Origin: Acidobacteriota bacterium
Lineage (GTDB): Bacteria > Acidobacteriota > Thermoanaerobaculia > Thermoanaerobaculales > Sulfomarinibacteraceae
DNA length: 49,768 bases
Direction of reading: 5' to 3'
Assembly: GCA_022340775.1 (NCBI GenBank)
Contig: JAJDNH010000134.1
Coordinates: 1 to 49,768, forward strand
This document shows positions 1 through 10,047 of this stretch, in pieces; the stretch's first letter is position 1, and every line of letters starts with the position of its first letter. Under the pieces are notes generated by a model. That model searched no databases. It was given only the letters and a program-made list of their open reading frames with translations, and was not told where the DNA came from. A program made the translations under genes and the position numbers.

Positions 1-29
1 TGTTCCGGTACTTGAAGACCCTGCAGTAA

Positions 30-3000
30 CTAGCTCGCGGTCCTAGAGGTGGCGTCGCGGATGACGGATGAAAGCTGCGCGACCGTGAACGGCTTCTGAA
101 GCCAGCGGCGGATGCCAAGGTCAAGGTGCTCTCCGGAGTCGGGATCGAGGGGGTAACCGGTCATCAACACGATCTCGGCCGACGCCCCGATGGCCTGCAG
201 GCGCCGGGTGAGCTCGAGGCCGCCCATGCCAGGCATGACCACGTCGGTGAGCACCAGGACGACCTCGTCGCCGTGATCGCGCCACAGGCGGAGCGCCTCG
301 CGGCCGTCGCCGGCCTCGAGCACCGAGTAGCCGAGAGTCTCGAGGGCCGAGCGTGCGGCGCTGCGTACGCTCGGGTCGTCCTCGGCGACGAGCACGGTCT
401 GTTCGCGGCTGGGCTGGCGGGGGATGGCGCTCTCCTGAGCCAGTTCTTCCTCGGCGGCGGTCTGCGCGCCGGCAGGCAGGTAGATGACGAAGCGAGTGCC
501 CCGACCGACTTTGCTCTCGACGTCGATAAAGCCATCATGCTGCTTGACGATACCGTAGACCTGGGCCAGACCGAGACCGGTCCCGTGCTTCTCGCGTTTG
601 GTGGTGAAGAACGGCTCGAAGATCCGGGCCTGAACTTCTTTGGTCATTCCGCTGCCGGTGTCGCGGATCTCGATCACGACCCACTCGCCCACCGGGAGGC
701 CGGCCAGCGGGGGCTTTCGGCGGCCGGCAAAGGTCTGCAGGTCGGCACGGATATCAATACGGCCGCCGTTCGGCATCGAGTCGGCTGCATTGACGACCAG
801 ATTGGTGATCATCTGCTGCAGCTGTGCGGGATCCCCGGTCACCAACAGGGGTTTGGAGGCACACTCGAGCCCGAGAACAGCGTTCTCCCGGATCGTGCTA
901 CGAAGTAGCCGCGCGGCCTCTGTCAACAAGACGGCCACGTCAACAGGCTGCGGCCTCCGGATCGTTTTACGCGAAAAATCGAGGATTTGGCGGACCAGGT
1001 TGGCGCCGCGCTGGGCCTGGTTGCGGATCGTCAGGGCGAAGCCGGCGCTCGAGTCCTGTGCCGGTATCCGGCTCGCAATCATGTCGGCGCTCAACGTGAT
1101 GGCCTGGAGAAGGTTATTGAAATCGTGAGCGATCCCGGCCGCGAGCTCACCAATCGCGGCCAGCCGCTCTTGGCGTTGCAGCCGTTGCGCCGCCTCTCTC
1201 ACCTCGGTCACGTCCTGGACGACGAGCGCCCACTCGGCTCTGCCGGTTGAGGCGACCGCGTGCGCCCGCACCTCGAACACATGCTGCGACGGCGGCTCAC
1301 CGACCGTGACCTCCTTCGGACTCGAGGGATCAGGATCCTCGAGCAGCTCGGCGAGGGAGAGCGTGCCCAACCGGACGAGGGGATCCGGCGTGCGGAACTC
1401 GGGTGCAAGGGCTCCGATCGCCTTCCTCGCGGCCGGGTTGGAGATGATGACCCGCTGTGACGGATCGAGGAGAAGGAGTCCTTGCGGGAGGCTCTCGATG
1501 AGGCTCTCGAGGCGGCCATGCATGTCTGTCAGCTCGCGCTCGGCGCGTACCCGCGAGGTCACGTCCCGACCGAGCACGACGAGGGCCTTGCGGCTGCCGT
1601 CCTCGTTGAAGAGGGGAATCTTGATCAGGTCGTAGACGTGCTCGGTGCCGTCCCGATGCGGGACGACTTCGTCGACCTGCGTCATCTCGCCGGCCAGCCA
1701 GGCCACCTCGTCGGATGCCGCGCAAGCGAGAAGAGCCTCGCGGTAGGTTCGATTCTCCTCGGCCAGCTCAGTGTCCGTCTTGCCCAGGTAGCTCGAACCT
1801 TCCAGCTCGAAGGCGCGGACACCGTTGCGGTTGACCGCGAGCCAGGCGCCCCGGGCGTCCTTGAAGTAGATGACGTCGGGCGAGGCGTCGATCAGCGTCC
1901 GCAGCCGCTCCTCGCTCTCCCTGAGAGCGTTCTGGGTCTTCACCTGCTCGGTGCGATCGAGGAGGGTGCCGAGGATGACGGTCTCGTCACCGAGCTCGAC
2001 GCGGCGGCCCAGCACCTCGGTGTGGATCACGCCGCCGTCCTTGCGCAGACCCTTGAACGAGTAGCGGGCGCTTTCCGTCTCACCCGCCAGGCGCCTCCGG
2101 ATGTGCTCTGCGACGATTGGACGATCCTCGGGGCAGGTCAAATCCGCCGGGCCGAGGCGACCGATGATCTCGCCTTGTGCGTAGCCGAAGAGGTTGGCGA
2201 ACGAAGGGTTGACGTAGCTAAACAGGGTACCCTTGATGATGTAGACGCCGCCGAGGTTGGCCTCGGCGAGGGCGCGGAAACGCTGCTCGCTGTGACGGGC
2301 CTCGGTTTCCAGCCGTTTCAGCTCGGAAACGTCGCGAAGTACGTGCACGTAGCCGGTCACCGATTCGCCGGCATCGAACAGGGGTGACATGCTGGTCATG
2401 AAGTGACCCGGCAATCCCTGCTCGGGCCCCCACATCAGGGTGTGAATGTGGCCGGGCGTGATCGTCTCTCTTGGGCAGGCGGGTGGCGGTTCGTCGAGAC
2501 CGTGCAGCGCCCGGCAGCAAGAGACGCCGACGAGCTGTTGAGGGGTCGAGCCCACGAGGTCGGCCATGGCCCAGTTGACGCGGCGGATCGTGAAGTCTTG
2601 GTCGGTCAACATCATCGGATCCGGGACTGCGTCGAAAGTCCGCTCCCACTCCATTTTCGCGCGTTCGATTGTCTTGTGGAGCTCACGTTCGGCGGTGATG
2701 TCCTCGAGGGCGCCCTCGAAGACCGTGGTGCCGTCGTCGGCATCAATTGCCCGTGCCGTATCCCTGGCCCAGATCGTGCGTCCGTCTTTCCGTCTCAGCT
2801 GGATCTCGACACCGACTACCACACCTTCTACGCGCAGCCTGTTCGTCCAGTGCTCGCGGTCGGCCGGGTCGGCGTACAGGTCGGCGAGGTGAAGACCGAG
2901 CAGCTCCTCCTCGCTGTAGTACCCCAAGAGAGCCACACAGGCCGGGTTCGCCGCCAGCAGCCGGCCATCGGGAGTGCTCCGGTAGAGGCCGATCGGGAGG

Positions 3001-3473
3001 GTGTCCACGAACTCCTGCAGTCGGCGCTCGGCGAGGTCGGCTCTCCGCCCGGCGACAGGCCGTTCGAGCAGAACGGCTGCCGCTGTCGCCAGCCGGTCGC
3101 CGCCCTCTGGAAACCTCGGCACGTAGTCATCGAGGCCGGCCTTCATGGCAGCCACCGCGGTCTCCGCGCTGGGCGTGCCGGCGAACATGATCACCGGGAT
3201 CGCGGGCCAGCGCTCGCGCACGAGGTGCAAGACCTCCAACCCGCTGCTCCAGCCGAGCTCATCGTCGGAGACGACGAGATCGGGCTCCTGGCCGGCGAGG
3301 CCGTGCTCGAGCTCAGACGGCCCCGACACGCGGACGACCTCGGCGCCGGGGAAGCCCTTTCTCAGTGCCACCTCGACAAACCGGTGGTCCTCTGCGGTTC
3401 TGTCAACGATGAGAACGCGCATCGACCGCTCCGGCGAGGTCTCTGCCGGTGCCGGCTTGTCCTCGAGTGTCAC
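30..3473 (-). CDS. PAS-rich hybrid sensor histidine kinase with N- and C-terminal receivers
   Basis: This 1147-residue cytoplasmic hybrid kinase has no membrane segment or signal peptide. Order: an N-terminal receiver (about 18-138), roughly five PAS/PAC segments (about 150-765), a HisKA dimerisation domain with phospho-acceptor His783 (AHDFNN), an HATPase_c domain (N-box Asn895; DTGSGM; GTGLGL) and a C-terminal receiver (about 1026-1143) with acidic pocket EDD 1031-1033, acceptor Asp1077 and Lys1127. The N-terminal receiver keeps a probable acceptor (Asp70) but has only one clear pocket Asp (Asp24), and the usual Lys is replaced by Arg120, so it may signal poorly. The GTG start is preceded by GGAGAAAGG; an internal ATG at residue 18 is an alternative. 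It is divergent from the C69 peptidase. Ligand and output are unknown; no partner regulator adjoins it. Confidence 0.93.
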   Translation of the reverse strand: MTLEDKPAPAETSPERSMRVLIVDRTAEDHRFVEVALRKGFPGAEVVRVSGPSELEHGLAGQEPDLVVSDDELGWSSGLEVLHLVRERWPAIPVIMFAGTPSAETAVAAMKAGLDDYVPRFPEGGDRLATAAAVLLERPVAGRRADLAERRLQEFVDTLPIGLYRSTPDGRLLAANPACVALLGYYSEEELLGLHLADLYADPADREHWTNRLRVEGVVVGVEIQLRRKDGRTIWARDTARAIDADDGTTVFEGALEDITAERELHKTIERAKMEWERTFDAVPDPMMLTDQDFTIRRVNWAMADLVGSTPQQLVGVSCCRALHGLDEPPPACPRETITPGHIHTLMWGPEQGLPGHFMTSMSPLFDAGESVTGYVHVLRDVSELKRLETEARHSEQRFRALAEANLGGVYIIKGTLFSYVNPSFANLFGYAQGEIIGRLGPADLTCPEDRPIVAEHIRRRLAGETESARYSFKGLRKDGGVIHTEVLGRRVELGDETVILGTLLDRTEQVKTQNALRESEERLRTLIDASPDVIYFKDARGAWLAVNRNGVRAFELEGSSYLGKTDTELAEENRTYREALLACAASDEVAWLAGEMTQVDEVVPHRDGTEHVYDLIKIPLFNEDGSRKALVVLGRDVTSRVRAERELTDMHGRLESLIESLPQGLLLLDPSQRVIISNPAARKAIGALAPEFRTPDPLVRLGTLSLAELLEDPDPSSPKEVTVGEPPSQHVFEVRAHAVASTGRAEWALVVQDVTEVREAAQRLQRQERLAAIGELAAGIAHDFNNLLQAITLSADMIASRIPAQDSSAGFALTIRNQAQRGANLVRQILDFSRKTIRRPQPVDVAVLLTEAARLLRSTIRENAVLGLECASKPLLVTGDPAQLQQMITNLVVNAADSMPNGGRIDIRADLQTFAGRRKPPLAGLPVGEWVVIEIRDTGSGMTKEVQARIFEPFFTTKREKHGTGLGLAQVYGIVKQHDGFIDVESKVGRGTRFVIYLPAGAQTAAEEELAQESAIPRQPSREQTVLVAEDDPSVRSAARSALETLGYSVLEAGDGREALRLWRDHGDEVVLVLTDVVMPGMGGLELTRRLQAIGASAEIVLMTGYPLDPDSGEHLDLGIRRWLQKPFTVAQLSSVIRDATSRTAS

Positions 3474-3655
3474 AACCGACCTTTCTCCAGCTCGATGTCG
3501 CGGCGCCGGCTCTGGCCCGGCTCCTACCGCACTGGATTACATGGAAACATTCTATCGCCAATGGAATGCAGCGTGCAAACGTCGTTGATTGTTGCTTCCG
3601 AGGCAGAAGCGGGGCGGTGATACCATCACCGGGGTGTCTGTCTCTGGAGGTCGCG

Positions 3656-5275
3656 ATGAAAAGACGGAGAGTGGCCGGACTGATCGTGGCTGTGCTGTGG
3701 TTGGTGGCGACCGTCGGTGAGACGTGTACTAGCATCCTGGTGACGCGCGGTGCTTCGTCCGACGGGTCGGTGATCATCACGTACTCCTGTGATGGGGAGT
3801 TTCACCCGCTTCTGAAGCGAACGCCGGCGGCGGATCACAAGCCGGGGGAGGTGATCGAGATCAAGGACTGGCACGGGAAGGTCCGCGGCACCATTCCCCA
3901 GGTCGCGCACACCTATGCCGTGGTCGGCCTGATGAACGAGCACCAGCTGGTGATAGGCGAGACGACGTTTGACGGGCGTGAGGAACTCGTCAACCGGGAC
4001 GGGTTGCTTCAGTACTGGACGCTCATGCACCTCGCGCTGGAGCGGGCACGGACTGCCCGGGAGGCGATTGCGGTGATGACCGATCTCGTGGATCGGTACG
4101 GTTACGCCTCGACCGGCGAGACCTTCTCAATCGGCGACAAGAACGAAGCCTGGATCCTGGAGATGATCGGCCCGGGTCCCGGCGGACATGGTGCCATCTG
4201 GGCGGCACGGCGGGTGCCGGACGGTTTCGTTTCCTGTCATGCCAACCGCTCGCGAATCCGCGAAGTGCCGATGGAGGATCACGAGGGTTGTCTGCACTCC
4301 GACAATGTGGTCTCGTTTGCTGTCGAGCACGGCTACTACGATCCGGCCTCAGGCCGGCCGTTCCGGTTTAACGATGCCTACGATCCGCCCGCGCCGCAGC
4401 ACATCCGCTACTCGGCGACGCGGGTATGGAGCATCCTTCGCCGCGTTGCCCCTTCGCTCGGCCTCACCATCGACTCCAGCCGTGGACAGCCGGATGCCGA
4501 GCCCTATCCCCTATGGGTCAAGCCGGACCACAAGCTATCGGTGGCGGATGTGATGGCCCTGATGCGCGATCACTACGAGGGAACCGAGATCGACATGACC
4601 AAGGGCGTGGACGCGGGGCCGTTTGCCGACCCCAACAGGTGGCGGCCGATCTCCTGGAAAGTGGATGGTGTGCAGTACGGCTGGGAGAGGCCCATCTCGA
4701 CGCAGCAGACCGGGTTCTCCTTCGTGTCGCAGTCACGAGCGGGCCTCCCGGATCCGATCGGCGGTGTACTCTGGTACGGAGTGGACGACACATTCACCAC
4801 CTGCTACACGCCCCTTTACTGTGGGATCACCGAGGTCCCGGCGGCGTACTCCGTGGGCAGCCTGCAGCACTTTTCCTGGGACTCTGCCTGGTGGGTCTTC
4901 AACTTTGTTGCCAACATCGCCAATCTCAAGTACTCGTACATGATCAAGGACATCCAGGCGGTCCAGAGGGAGCTCGAGGGTACGGTTCTGGCCTTGCAGC
5001 CTGCTGTCGAGCGGACGGCGCTCGAGCTGAGCCGCAGCGATCCAGGCCTCATGGTCCGCTACCTCACCGACTACTCGGTCAGCCACGGCGAGCAAGTGGT
5101 CCGACGCTGGCGGGAGCTCGGGGAAGACCTGCTGACCAAGTACAACGACGGCTACGTCAAGGACGAGGAAGGCCGTCCGCGTGAGGTCGGCTACCCGGAG
5201 GAATGGCTGAAGCGTGTCGTGCGCGACAAGGGCGAGGAGTACCGACTGCCGAAAGGACCGGTGCGCCAGCCGTGA
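3656..5275 (+). CDS. Secreted C69-family dipeptidase (Ntn hydrolase)
   Basis: The 539-residue product starts with a basic, hydrophobic signal peptide (about residues 1-23) followed directly by Cys24 in the context CTSILVTRGASSDGS. That matches peptidase family C69, in which signal or propeptide removal exposes an N-terminal Cys nucleophile. The rest follows the family pattern, including a conserved GETTFDGRE block and an aromatic-rich C-terminal half. Expected role: hydrolysis of dipeptides in the periplasm or outside the cell. I chose the ATG at 3656 because GGAGG lies 5 bases upstream and the signal peptide starts there; the reading frame is open about 200 bases further upstream, but that part is not protein-like. 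It is followed 87 bases later by another secreted protein and may be cotranscribed with it. Confidence 0.9.
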   Translation: MKRRRVAGLIVAVLWLVATVGETCTSILVTRGASSDGSVIITYSCDGEFHPLLKRTPAADHKPGEVIEIKDWHGKVRGTIPQVAHTYAVVGLMNEHQLVIGETTFDGREELVNRDGLLQYWTLMHLALERARTAREAIAVMTDLVDRYGYASTGETFSIGDKNEAWILEMIGPGPGGHGAIWAARRVPDGFVSCHANRSRIREVPMEDHEGCLHSDNVVSFAVEHGYYDPASGRPFRFNDAYDPPAPQHIRYSATRVWSILRRVAPSLGLTIDSSRGQPDAEPYPLWVKPDHKLSVADVMALMRDHYEGTEIDMTKGVDAGPFADPNRWRPISWKVDGVQYGWERPISTQQTGFSFVSQSRAGLPDPIGGVLWYGVDDTFTTCYTPLYCGITEVPAAYSVGSLQHFSWDSAWWVFNFVANIANLKYSYMIKDIQAVQRELEGTVLALQPAVERTALELSRSDPGLMVRYLTDYSVSHGEQVVRRWRELGEDLLTKYNDGYVKDEEGRPREVGYPEEWLKRVVRDKGEEYRLPKGPVRQP

Positions 5276-5362
5276 GGCGCCGAGCCATGAGCGGCGCTGG
5301 CCGAAGCCCAGTCTGGAGCATCGACTTGGTGTTCCCTGAACCGTTGATACAGGAGGTGTGAG

Positions 5363-8300
5363 ATGCGACCGACCCTGATCCTGGCGTGTGCCTGCCTGCT
5401 TGCAGTGCCGCCCGCAACCGCTACCGCCGCCAGAACGAAAGACAAGAAGCCGGCGGCGGAAAAGAAGGCCGACCTGCTCTCTGCAGGGACGTTTTCGGGT
5501 CTCAAGCTGCGGGGGATTGGCCCGGCCCTGACCTCCGGAAGGATAGCCGACATCGCGACCAACCCGGGCCACCCCTCCGAGTTCTGGATTGCGGCCGCCT
5601 CGGGCGGGGTGTGGAAGACCGTCAATGGCGGGACCACGTTCACGCCGGTGTTCGACAAGGAAGGCTCCTACTCCATCGGGTGCGTGACGATCGATCCGAG
5701 GAACCCGGCCGTGGTGTGGGTTGGGACCGGCGAGAACAACAGTCAGCGCAGCGTCTCATTCGGAGACGGCGTGTACAAGACCACGGACGGCGGTGCCCAC
5801 TGGAAGAATATGGGCTTGGGGAGCTCCGAGCACATCGGGCGGATTGCCATCGATCCCCGGAACTCGGACGTGGTGTACGTGGCGGCGCAGGGGCCGTTGT
5901 GGCGGGATGGCGGCGACCGTGGGCTGTACAAGACCACGGACGGTGGAGCGACCTGGAAGAAGGTCCTGGACATCAGCCCGCGCACCGGAGTCAACGAGGT
6001 CATCATCGACCCGCGTAATCCCGACGTGCTCTACGCCAGCGCCTACCAACGGCAGCGCCACATCTGGTCGCTGGTCGACGGTGGCCCGGAGTCAGCGATC
6101 TACAAGTCGACCGATGCCGGCGCCACCTGGCGCAAGCTCACCAACGGCTTGCCCAAGAACGTCGACCTCGGGCGCATCGGCCTGGCCCTCGCGCCCTCGG
6201 ATCCGGACATCCTGTACGCCATCATCGAGGCCGCCGAGGACAAAGGCGGGGTGTTTCGCTCCACCGACCGTGGTGAGACCTGGGAGAAGCGTTCGGACTA
6301 CGTCTCCGGCAGCCCCCAGTACTACAACGAGCTGTTCTGCGATCCGAAGGACTCCAACCGCGTCTACTCCATGGACACCTTCATGCACGTGACGGAGGAC
6401 GGGGGCAAGACCTGGACCAGGGTTCCGGAACGCCACAAGCACGTGGACAACCACGCCTTGTGGATCGACCCGAACGATACGCGCCACCTGCGCGCAGGTT
6501 GCGACGGCGGCTTCTACGAGAGCTGGGACCGGGGAGCCACATGGAGGTTTGCCGGCAACCTGCCGGTGACCCAGTTCTACCGCGTCGCGGTCGATAACTC
6601 GAAGCCGTTCTACTTCGTGTACGGCGGTACTCAGGACAACGCCACACTCGGCGGGCCGTCCCGCACCACCAATGACACCGGGATCACGGACACAGACTGG
6701 TTCGTGACCGTGTTCGGCGACGGATTCCGGCCCGCGGTCGATCCCCAGGATCCCGACACGGTGTACAGCGAGTCGCAGTACGGAGGGCTGGTGCGATACA
6801 ACCGCCGCACCGGCGAGATGGTCGACATCCAGCCGCAGCCCGCTCCTGGGGAGCCGCCGCTACGCTGGAACTGGGACTCGCCCCTGATCATCAGCCCGCA
6901 CTCCCACACCCGCCTGTACTTCGCGGCGCAGAGGATCTACCGCTCCGACGACCGCGGCTCGAGTTGGAAGGCGGTGAGCCCCGACCTGACAAGGCAGCTC
7001 GACCGCAACTCGCTGCCGATCATGGATCGGGTCTGGGAGGTCGACGCGGTGGCCAAGAACGCCTCCACCTCGCCCTACGGGAACATCGTGTCGCTGGCCG
7101 AGTCACCGCTCGTCGAGGGGCTCCTGTACGCCGGCACCGACGACGGTCTCATCCAGGTCACGGAGGACGGCGGCGCACACTGGCGGGCGATCGAGTCTGT
7201 TCCCGGTGTGCCCGACAAGAGCTACGTCTCGGCTCTGGTGCCGTCACAGCATGATCCGGACACTGTCTATGCGGCCTTTGACAACCACAAGCAGGGCGAC
7301 TTCGCACCCTACGTGCTGAAGAGCACCGACCGAGGGCACACCTGGACGTCGCTGCGCTCAAACCTGCCCGACCGCCAGTACGTCCACGCCATCGCCGAGG
7401 ACTTCAAGGACCCGAAACTGCTCTTTCTCGGCACCGAGTTCGGGCTTTACTTCAGCGATGACGGCGGTGGCACCTGGACCCAGCTCAAGGGCGGCCTGCC
7501 GACCATCGCTGTCCGCGACCTTGCAATCCAGAAACGTGAGAACGATCTGATCCTGGCAACCTTCGGCCGTGGCTTCTACGTTTTCGATGATTACTCGTCG
7601 CTGCGCGGAATGAGCAGGCAGGTGCTTGAGCAGGAAACGGCTCTCTTCCCTGTCAGGGATGCCCTGCTGTACGTACCCCGTAGGCCGTTTGGAATCCGCG
7701 GCACCGGCTTCCTCGGTGACGCGTTCTTCGCCGCCCCGAATCCGCCGTTTGGCGCCGAGGTGACCTACTACCTCAAGGACGGCCTCAAGACGCGCGCCGA
7801 ACGCCGACGCGAGGCCGAGAAGAAGGCTCGCAAGGCCGGCTCCACCGCGCCGTACCCGAGCTGGGACGAGCTGCGAGCCGAGGACCAGGAGATCCCACCG
7901 GCCGTCGTCCTGACCGTGCGCGATGCCGACGGCAACGTGGTCAGCCGCATCACCGGGCCGCACAGCAAAGGGTTCCATCGCGTAGCGTGGGATCTGCGCT
8001 ACCCGGCTGCGACCCCGGTCAGCCTGGGCGAGCAGAAGCACCGGGCGCCGTGGGCCGGGCGGCAGCGCGGGCCGATGGTTCTGCCGGGCGCGTACACCGT
8101 CACTCTCGGCCTGATGGTTGACGGCGCGCTGAAGGAGGTCGGCGACCCCGTCGGCTTCGAGGTCAAGCCGCTGTACCCAGCCGAGATGCAGGTCACGGCG
8201 TCGGTGGCCGCCTTCCGAGCCAAGGTGGCGCATCTGCGCGGCGCGGTCCACGGCGCTCTCGAGGCAGCCAAGGAGGCACAGCACCGGCTCAAGCTGGTGC

Positions 8301-8662
8301 ACAAGACCCTGCTGGCGACCCCCGGCGCCGATCCCGCCCTGCTGGGCGACGTGGCAGGCCTCGAGGGGCGGTTGGACTCCATAATGACCGACCTCAGCGG
8401 GGACCGCACACGGTCCAAGCGGTGGACACCGGCGCCCCCCTCGATCCTGCAGAGGGTGGAAGAGATCGTTCGTGGGCAGTGGAGCTCGACCGAGCCGCCA
8501 ACCAAGACCCAGGAGGACGGCTACCGTTACGCCTCCGAGGCGTTCACCAAGACCCTGGCTGATCTCAGGCAGCTTCTGGACGTCGACCTGAAACGGGTGG
8601 AGGACCGTCTCGAAGCGCTGGGAGCACCGTGGACGCCCTCCCGCCTGCCGGAGTGGAAGTGA
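5363..8662 (+). CDS. Secreted VPS10/sortilin-like Asp-box (BNR) repeat protein
   Basis: The 1099-residue protein begins with a signal peptide (about 1-23). Residues about 45-750 carry repeated Asp-box motifs of the type S/T-x-D-x-G-x-T-W (TTDGGAHW, TTDGGATW, STDAGATW, STDRGETW, TEDGGKTW, SDDGGGTW), each followed by a DPRNP-like turn. This is the multi-bladed propeller seen in bacterial VPS10/sortilin-like and BNR glycosidase-like proteins. A C-terminal segment (about 835-930) containing VVLTVRDADGNVVSRI resembles the Ig-like domain that often follows such propellers, and then comes a helical, charged tail. An AGGAGGTG ribosome site lies just before the ATG. No catalytic residues could be assigned; such proteins are often annotated as glycosyl hydrolases without proof. 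It probably acts outside the inner membrane. Confidence 0.88.
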   Translation: MRPTLILACACLLAVPPATATAARTKDKKPAAEKKADLLSAGTFSGLKLRGIGPALTSGRIADIATNPGHPSEFWIAAASGGVWKTVNGGTTFTPVFDKEGSYSIGCVTIDPRNPAVVWVGTGENNSQRSVSFGDGVYKTTDGGAHWKNMGLGSSEHIGRIAIDPRNSDVVYVAAQGPLWRDGGDRGLYKTTDGGATWKKVLDISPRTGVNEVIIDPRNPDVLYASAYQRQRHIWSLVDGGPESAIYKSTDAGATWRKLTNGLPKNVDLGRIGLALAPSDPDILYAIIEAAEDKGGVFRSTDRGETWEKRSDYVSGSPQYYNELFCDPKDSNRVYSMDTFMHVTEDGGKTWTRVPERHKHVDNHALWIDPNDTRHLRAGCDGGFYESWDRGATWRFAGNLPVTQFYRVAVDNSKPFYFVYGGTQDNATLGGPSRTTNDTGITDTDWFVTVFGDGFRPAVDPQDPDTVYSESQYGGLVRYNRRTGEMVDIQPQPAPGEPPLRWNWDSPLIISPHSHTRLYFAAQRIYRSDDRGSSWKAVSPDLTRQLDRNSLPIMDRVWEVDAVAKNASTSPYGNIVSLAESPLVEGLLYAGTDDGLIQVTEDGGAHWRAIESVPGVPDKSYVSALVPSQHDPDTVYAAFDNHKQGDFAPYVLKSTDRGHTWTSLRSNLPDRQYVHAIAEDFKDPKLLFLGTEFGLYFSDDGGGTWTQLKGGLPTIAVRDLAIQKRENDLILATFGRGFYVFDDYSSLRGMSRQVLEQETALFPVRDALLYVPRRPFGIRGTGFLGDAFFAAPNPPFGAEVTYYLKDGLKTRAERRREAEKKARKAGSTAPYPSWDELRAEDQEIPPAVVLTVRDADGNVVSRITGPHSKGFHRVAWDLRYPAATPVSLGEQKHRAPWAGRQRGPMVLPGAYTVTLGLMVDGALKEVGDPVGFEVKPLYPAEMQVTASVAAFRAKVAHLRGAVHGALEAAKEAQHRLKLVHKTLLATPGADPALLGDVAGLEGRLDSIMTDLSGDRTRSKRWTPAPPSILQRVEEIVRGQWSSTEPPTKTQEDGYRYASEAFTKTLADLRQLLDVDLKRVEDRLEALGAPWTPSRLPEWK

Positions 8663-8668
8663 TCGAGA

Positions 8669-8697
8669 GCAGGCGGGGGCAGCACGCCCCCGCCTGC
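8669..8697. terminator. Perfect hairpin between convergent genes (bidirectional terminator candidate)
   Basis: A 12-bp perfect GC-rich stem, GCAGGCGGGGGC paired with GCCCCCGCCTGC around the loop AGCAC, lies between the stop codons of two convergent genes. There is no U tract on either side (TTCGG follows on the plus strand), so it is not a textbook intrinsic terminator, but position and stability favour transcript-end formation for both genes. Confidence 0.7.
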
Positions 8698-8708
8698 TTC
8701 GGCTGAGG

Positions 8709-9983
8709 TCAGAAGCGGTAAACGAAGGACAGGATGCCCTCGTCGACACGGTCGCTGAAGCTGTAGGCGACATCGATCTGGAAGTTGCCCTTGGTGACCA
8801 CGCCGGCGCCGATCGTGTAGTGCGTGTCGTCGCTGTTGATCTGGGCGTAACCGTCGTGGTCGGGATCTGTGAACACGCCGGCCCGGATCGAGAACGGAAT
8901 CTCGCCGCCCCCGGGGAAGAACGTGTACTCGAAACCGAAGTGAGCCTCAACCGCGTTGTCGAGTTTCTCAGTCTGTCCCTCGAACCGGAGGTCAGAGTAG
9001 GAGATCTGCACCGCATCCGCCGCGAAGGTCAGCTGGTCGGAGGGACGCAAGGCAAAGCCGATACCGATGACGTCGGGCACCCGGAAGGTGGTCTTTACCG
9101 CGACCTGGCCGGGAAGGAAGAACGGGTTCGGGTAGCAGCCGGTGCCCTCGCAGACGTCGAAGCCCTCGAAGATGCCGTTGAGGTTGTACTTCCCGCCCTT
9201 CTTGTAGACCACGCCCATCGAGAACTTCCCGTTCGGGTTAATGAGAAGGCCGATGTTGTAGGTCAGTGCGGTGTCGTGGTCGTCGAAACGGGTGGCGAGG
9301 CCGAAGTAGTCGGTGACGTTCGGCTCATCCGGGAGGTCTCGCCAGTAGTCGACGCGCAGCTCGTCGAGCGACCTCAGGCTGAGACGGCTGTTGCGCGCAG
9401 AGAAGCCGAGCGCCACACGGTCACCAAGGCGGAAGGCCAGTGACACACCGATGTGCTCGAGCTGGAACTTCACGTTTTCAGTCACCGTGTACTGATCCGT
9501 GAAGAAGCTGTCGAACGCCCCGAAGCTCGCCGTCCCCTTGAAGTCGGCGGCCTGCTGGTAGTAGACCGACAGCACAACCCCGCGGAACGGCTTGACGAAC
9601 GAGAAGAAGGACGGTGTCGATACCGACTGGTCGTAGGTGCCGATGCCGTTGCCCTGGTCATACGCCGACTGGACGTCGTATGCCGTGGGGTTGTAGAAAT
9701 CGATGTTGTACGAGCTGAAACGGAAGTGGGCCGACGCCTCGGGACGTGTGAGGATGGTCAAGCCCGCAGGGTTCGCTTCGGCTGCGGTGGCGTCGTCTGC
9801 GATGCCGATGAATGCTGCGCCCATGCCGAGGGACCGCGCCCCCGGGGGGGCGAAGTTGAACGGGATGCCAGAAAAGCTGATGGCGCTCGGAAGCTCGGGT
9901 CTGTCCTGTGCCTGTGCCACCCCGAGAGGTAGGAGCAGGACCCCGAGGACCACCACTGCGCCGACGATCGTTCGTGTTTTCAC
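8709..9983 (-). CDS. Outer-membrane beta-barrel protein, FadL/PorV-like
   Basis: The 424-residue protein has a clear Sec signal peptide (about 1-26, ending AQAQ). The mature N-terminus contains ARSLGMGAAFIGIADDATA followed by EANPAGL, a signature of the OmpP1/FadL/TodX and PorV-like barrel families, where it forms the N-terminal plug. The remainder is alternating aromatic and polar beta-strand sequence, and the chain ends in an aromatic residue (SFVYRF), typical for barrel assembly. Expected location is the outer membrane; the substrate is unknown, with fatty acids or other hydrophobic compounds usual for FadL. The GTG start has an excellent AAAGGAGG site 7 bases upstream. It is the last gene of a minus-strand run that begins with the Ser/Thr kinase, though a 64-base gap with an imperfect hairpin (about 10016-10044) precedes it, so it may have its own transcript. 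Confidence 0.85.
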   Translation of the reverse strand: MKTRTIVGAVVVLGVLLLPLGVAQAQDRPELPSAISFSGIPFNFAPPGARSLGMGAAFIGIADDATAAEANPAGLTILTRPEASAHFRFSSYNIDFYNPTAYDVQSAYDQGNGIGTYDQSVSTPSFFSFVKPFRGVVLSVYYQQAADFKGTASFGAFDSFFTDQYTVTENVKFQLEHIGVSLAFRLGDRVALGFSARNSRLSLRSLDELRVDYWRDLPDEPNVTDYFGLATRFDDHDTALTYNIGLLINPNGKFSMGVVYKKGGKYNLNGIFEGFDVCEGTGCYPNPFFLPGQVAVKTTFRVPDVIGIGFALRPSDQLTFAADAVQISYSDLRFEGQTEKLDNAVEAHFGFEYTFFPGGGEIPFSIRAGVFTDPDHDGYAQINSDDTHYTIGAGVVTKGNFQIDVAYSFSDRVDEGILSFVYRF

Positions 9984-10047
9984 GTTCTTCCTCCTTTCGG
10001 ATCAGAGAAGACTCTGTTCGGCCCGGACGTTCATCCGGCCCGAAGCC

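Noticed and set aside
31-40. TAGCTCGCGG near the window start resembling an element tip
   Set aside because: Only eight bases match, it faces into the kinase gene and the following sequence has no similarity to the terminal repeat.
7358-9016. Minus-strand frame spanning the 3' parts of the VPS10-like gene and the outer-membrane gene
   Set aside because: It crosses a strong terminator hairpin and two well-supported genes and shows no protein family features.
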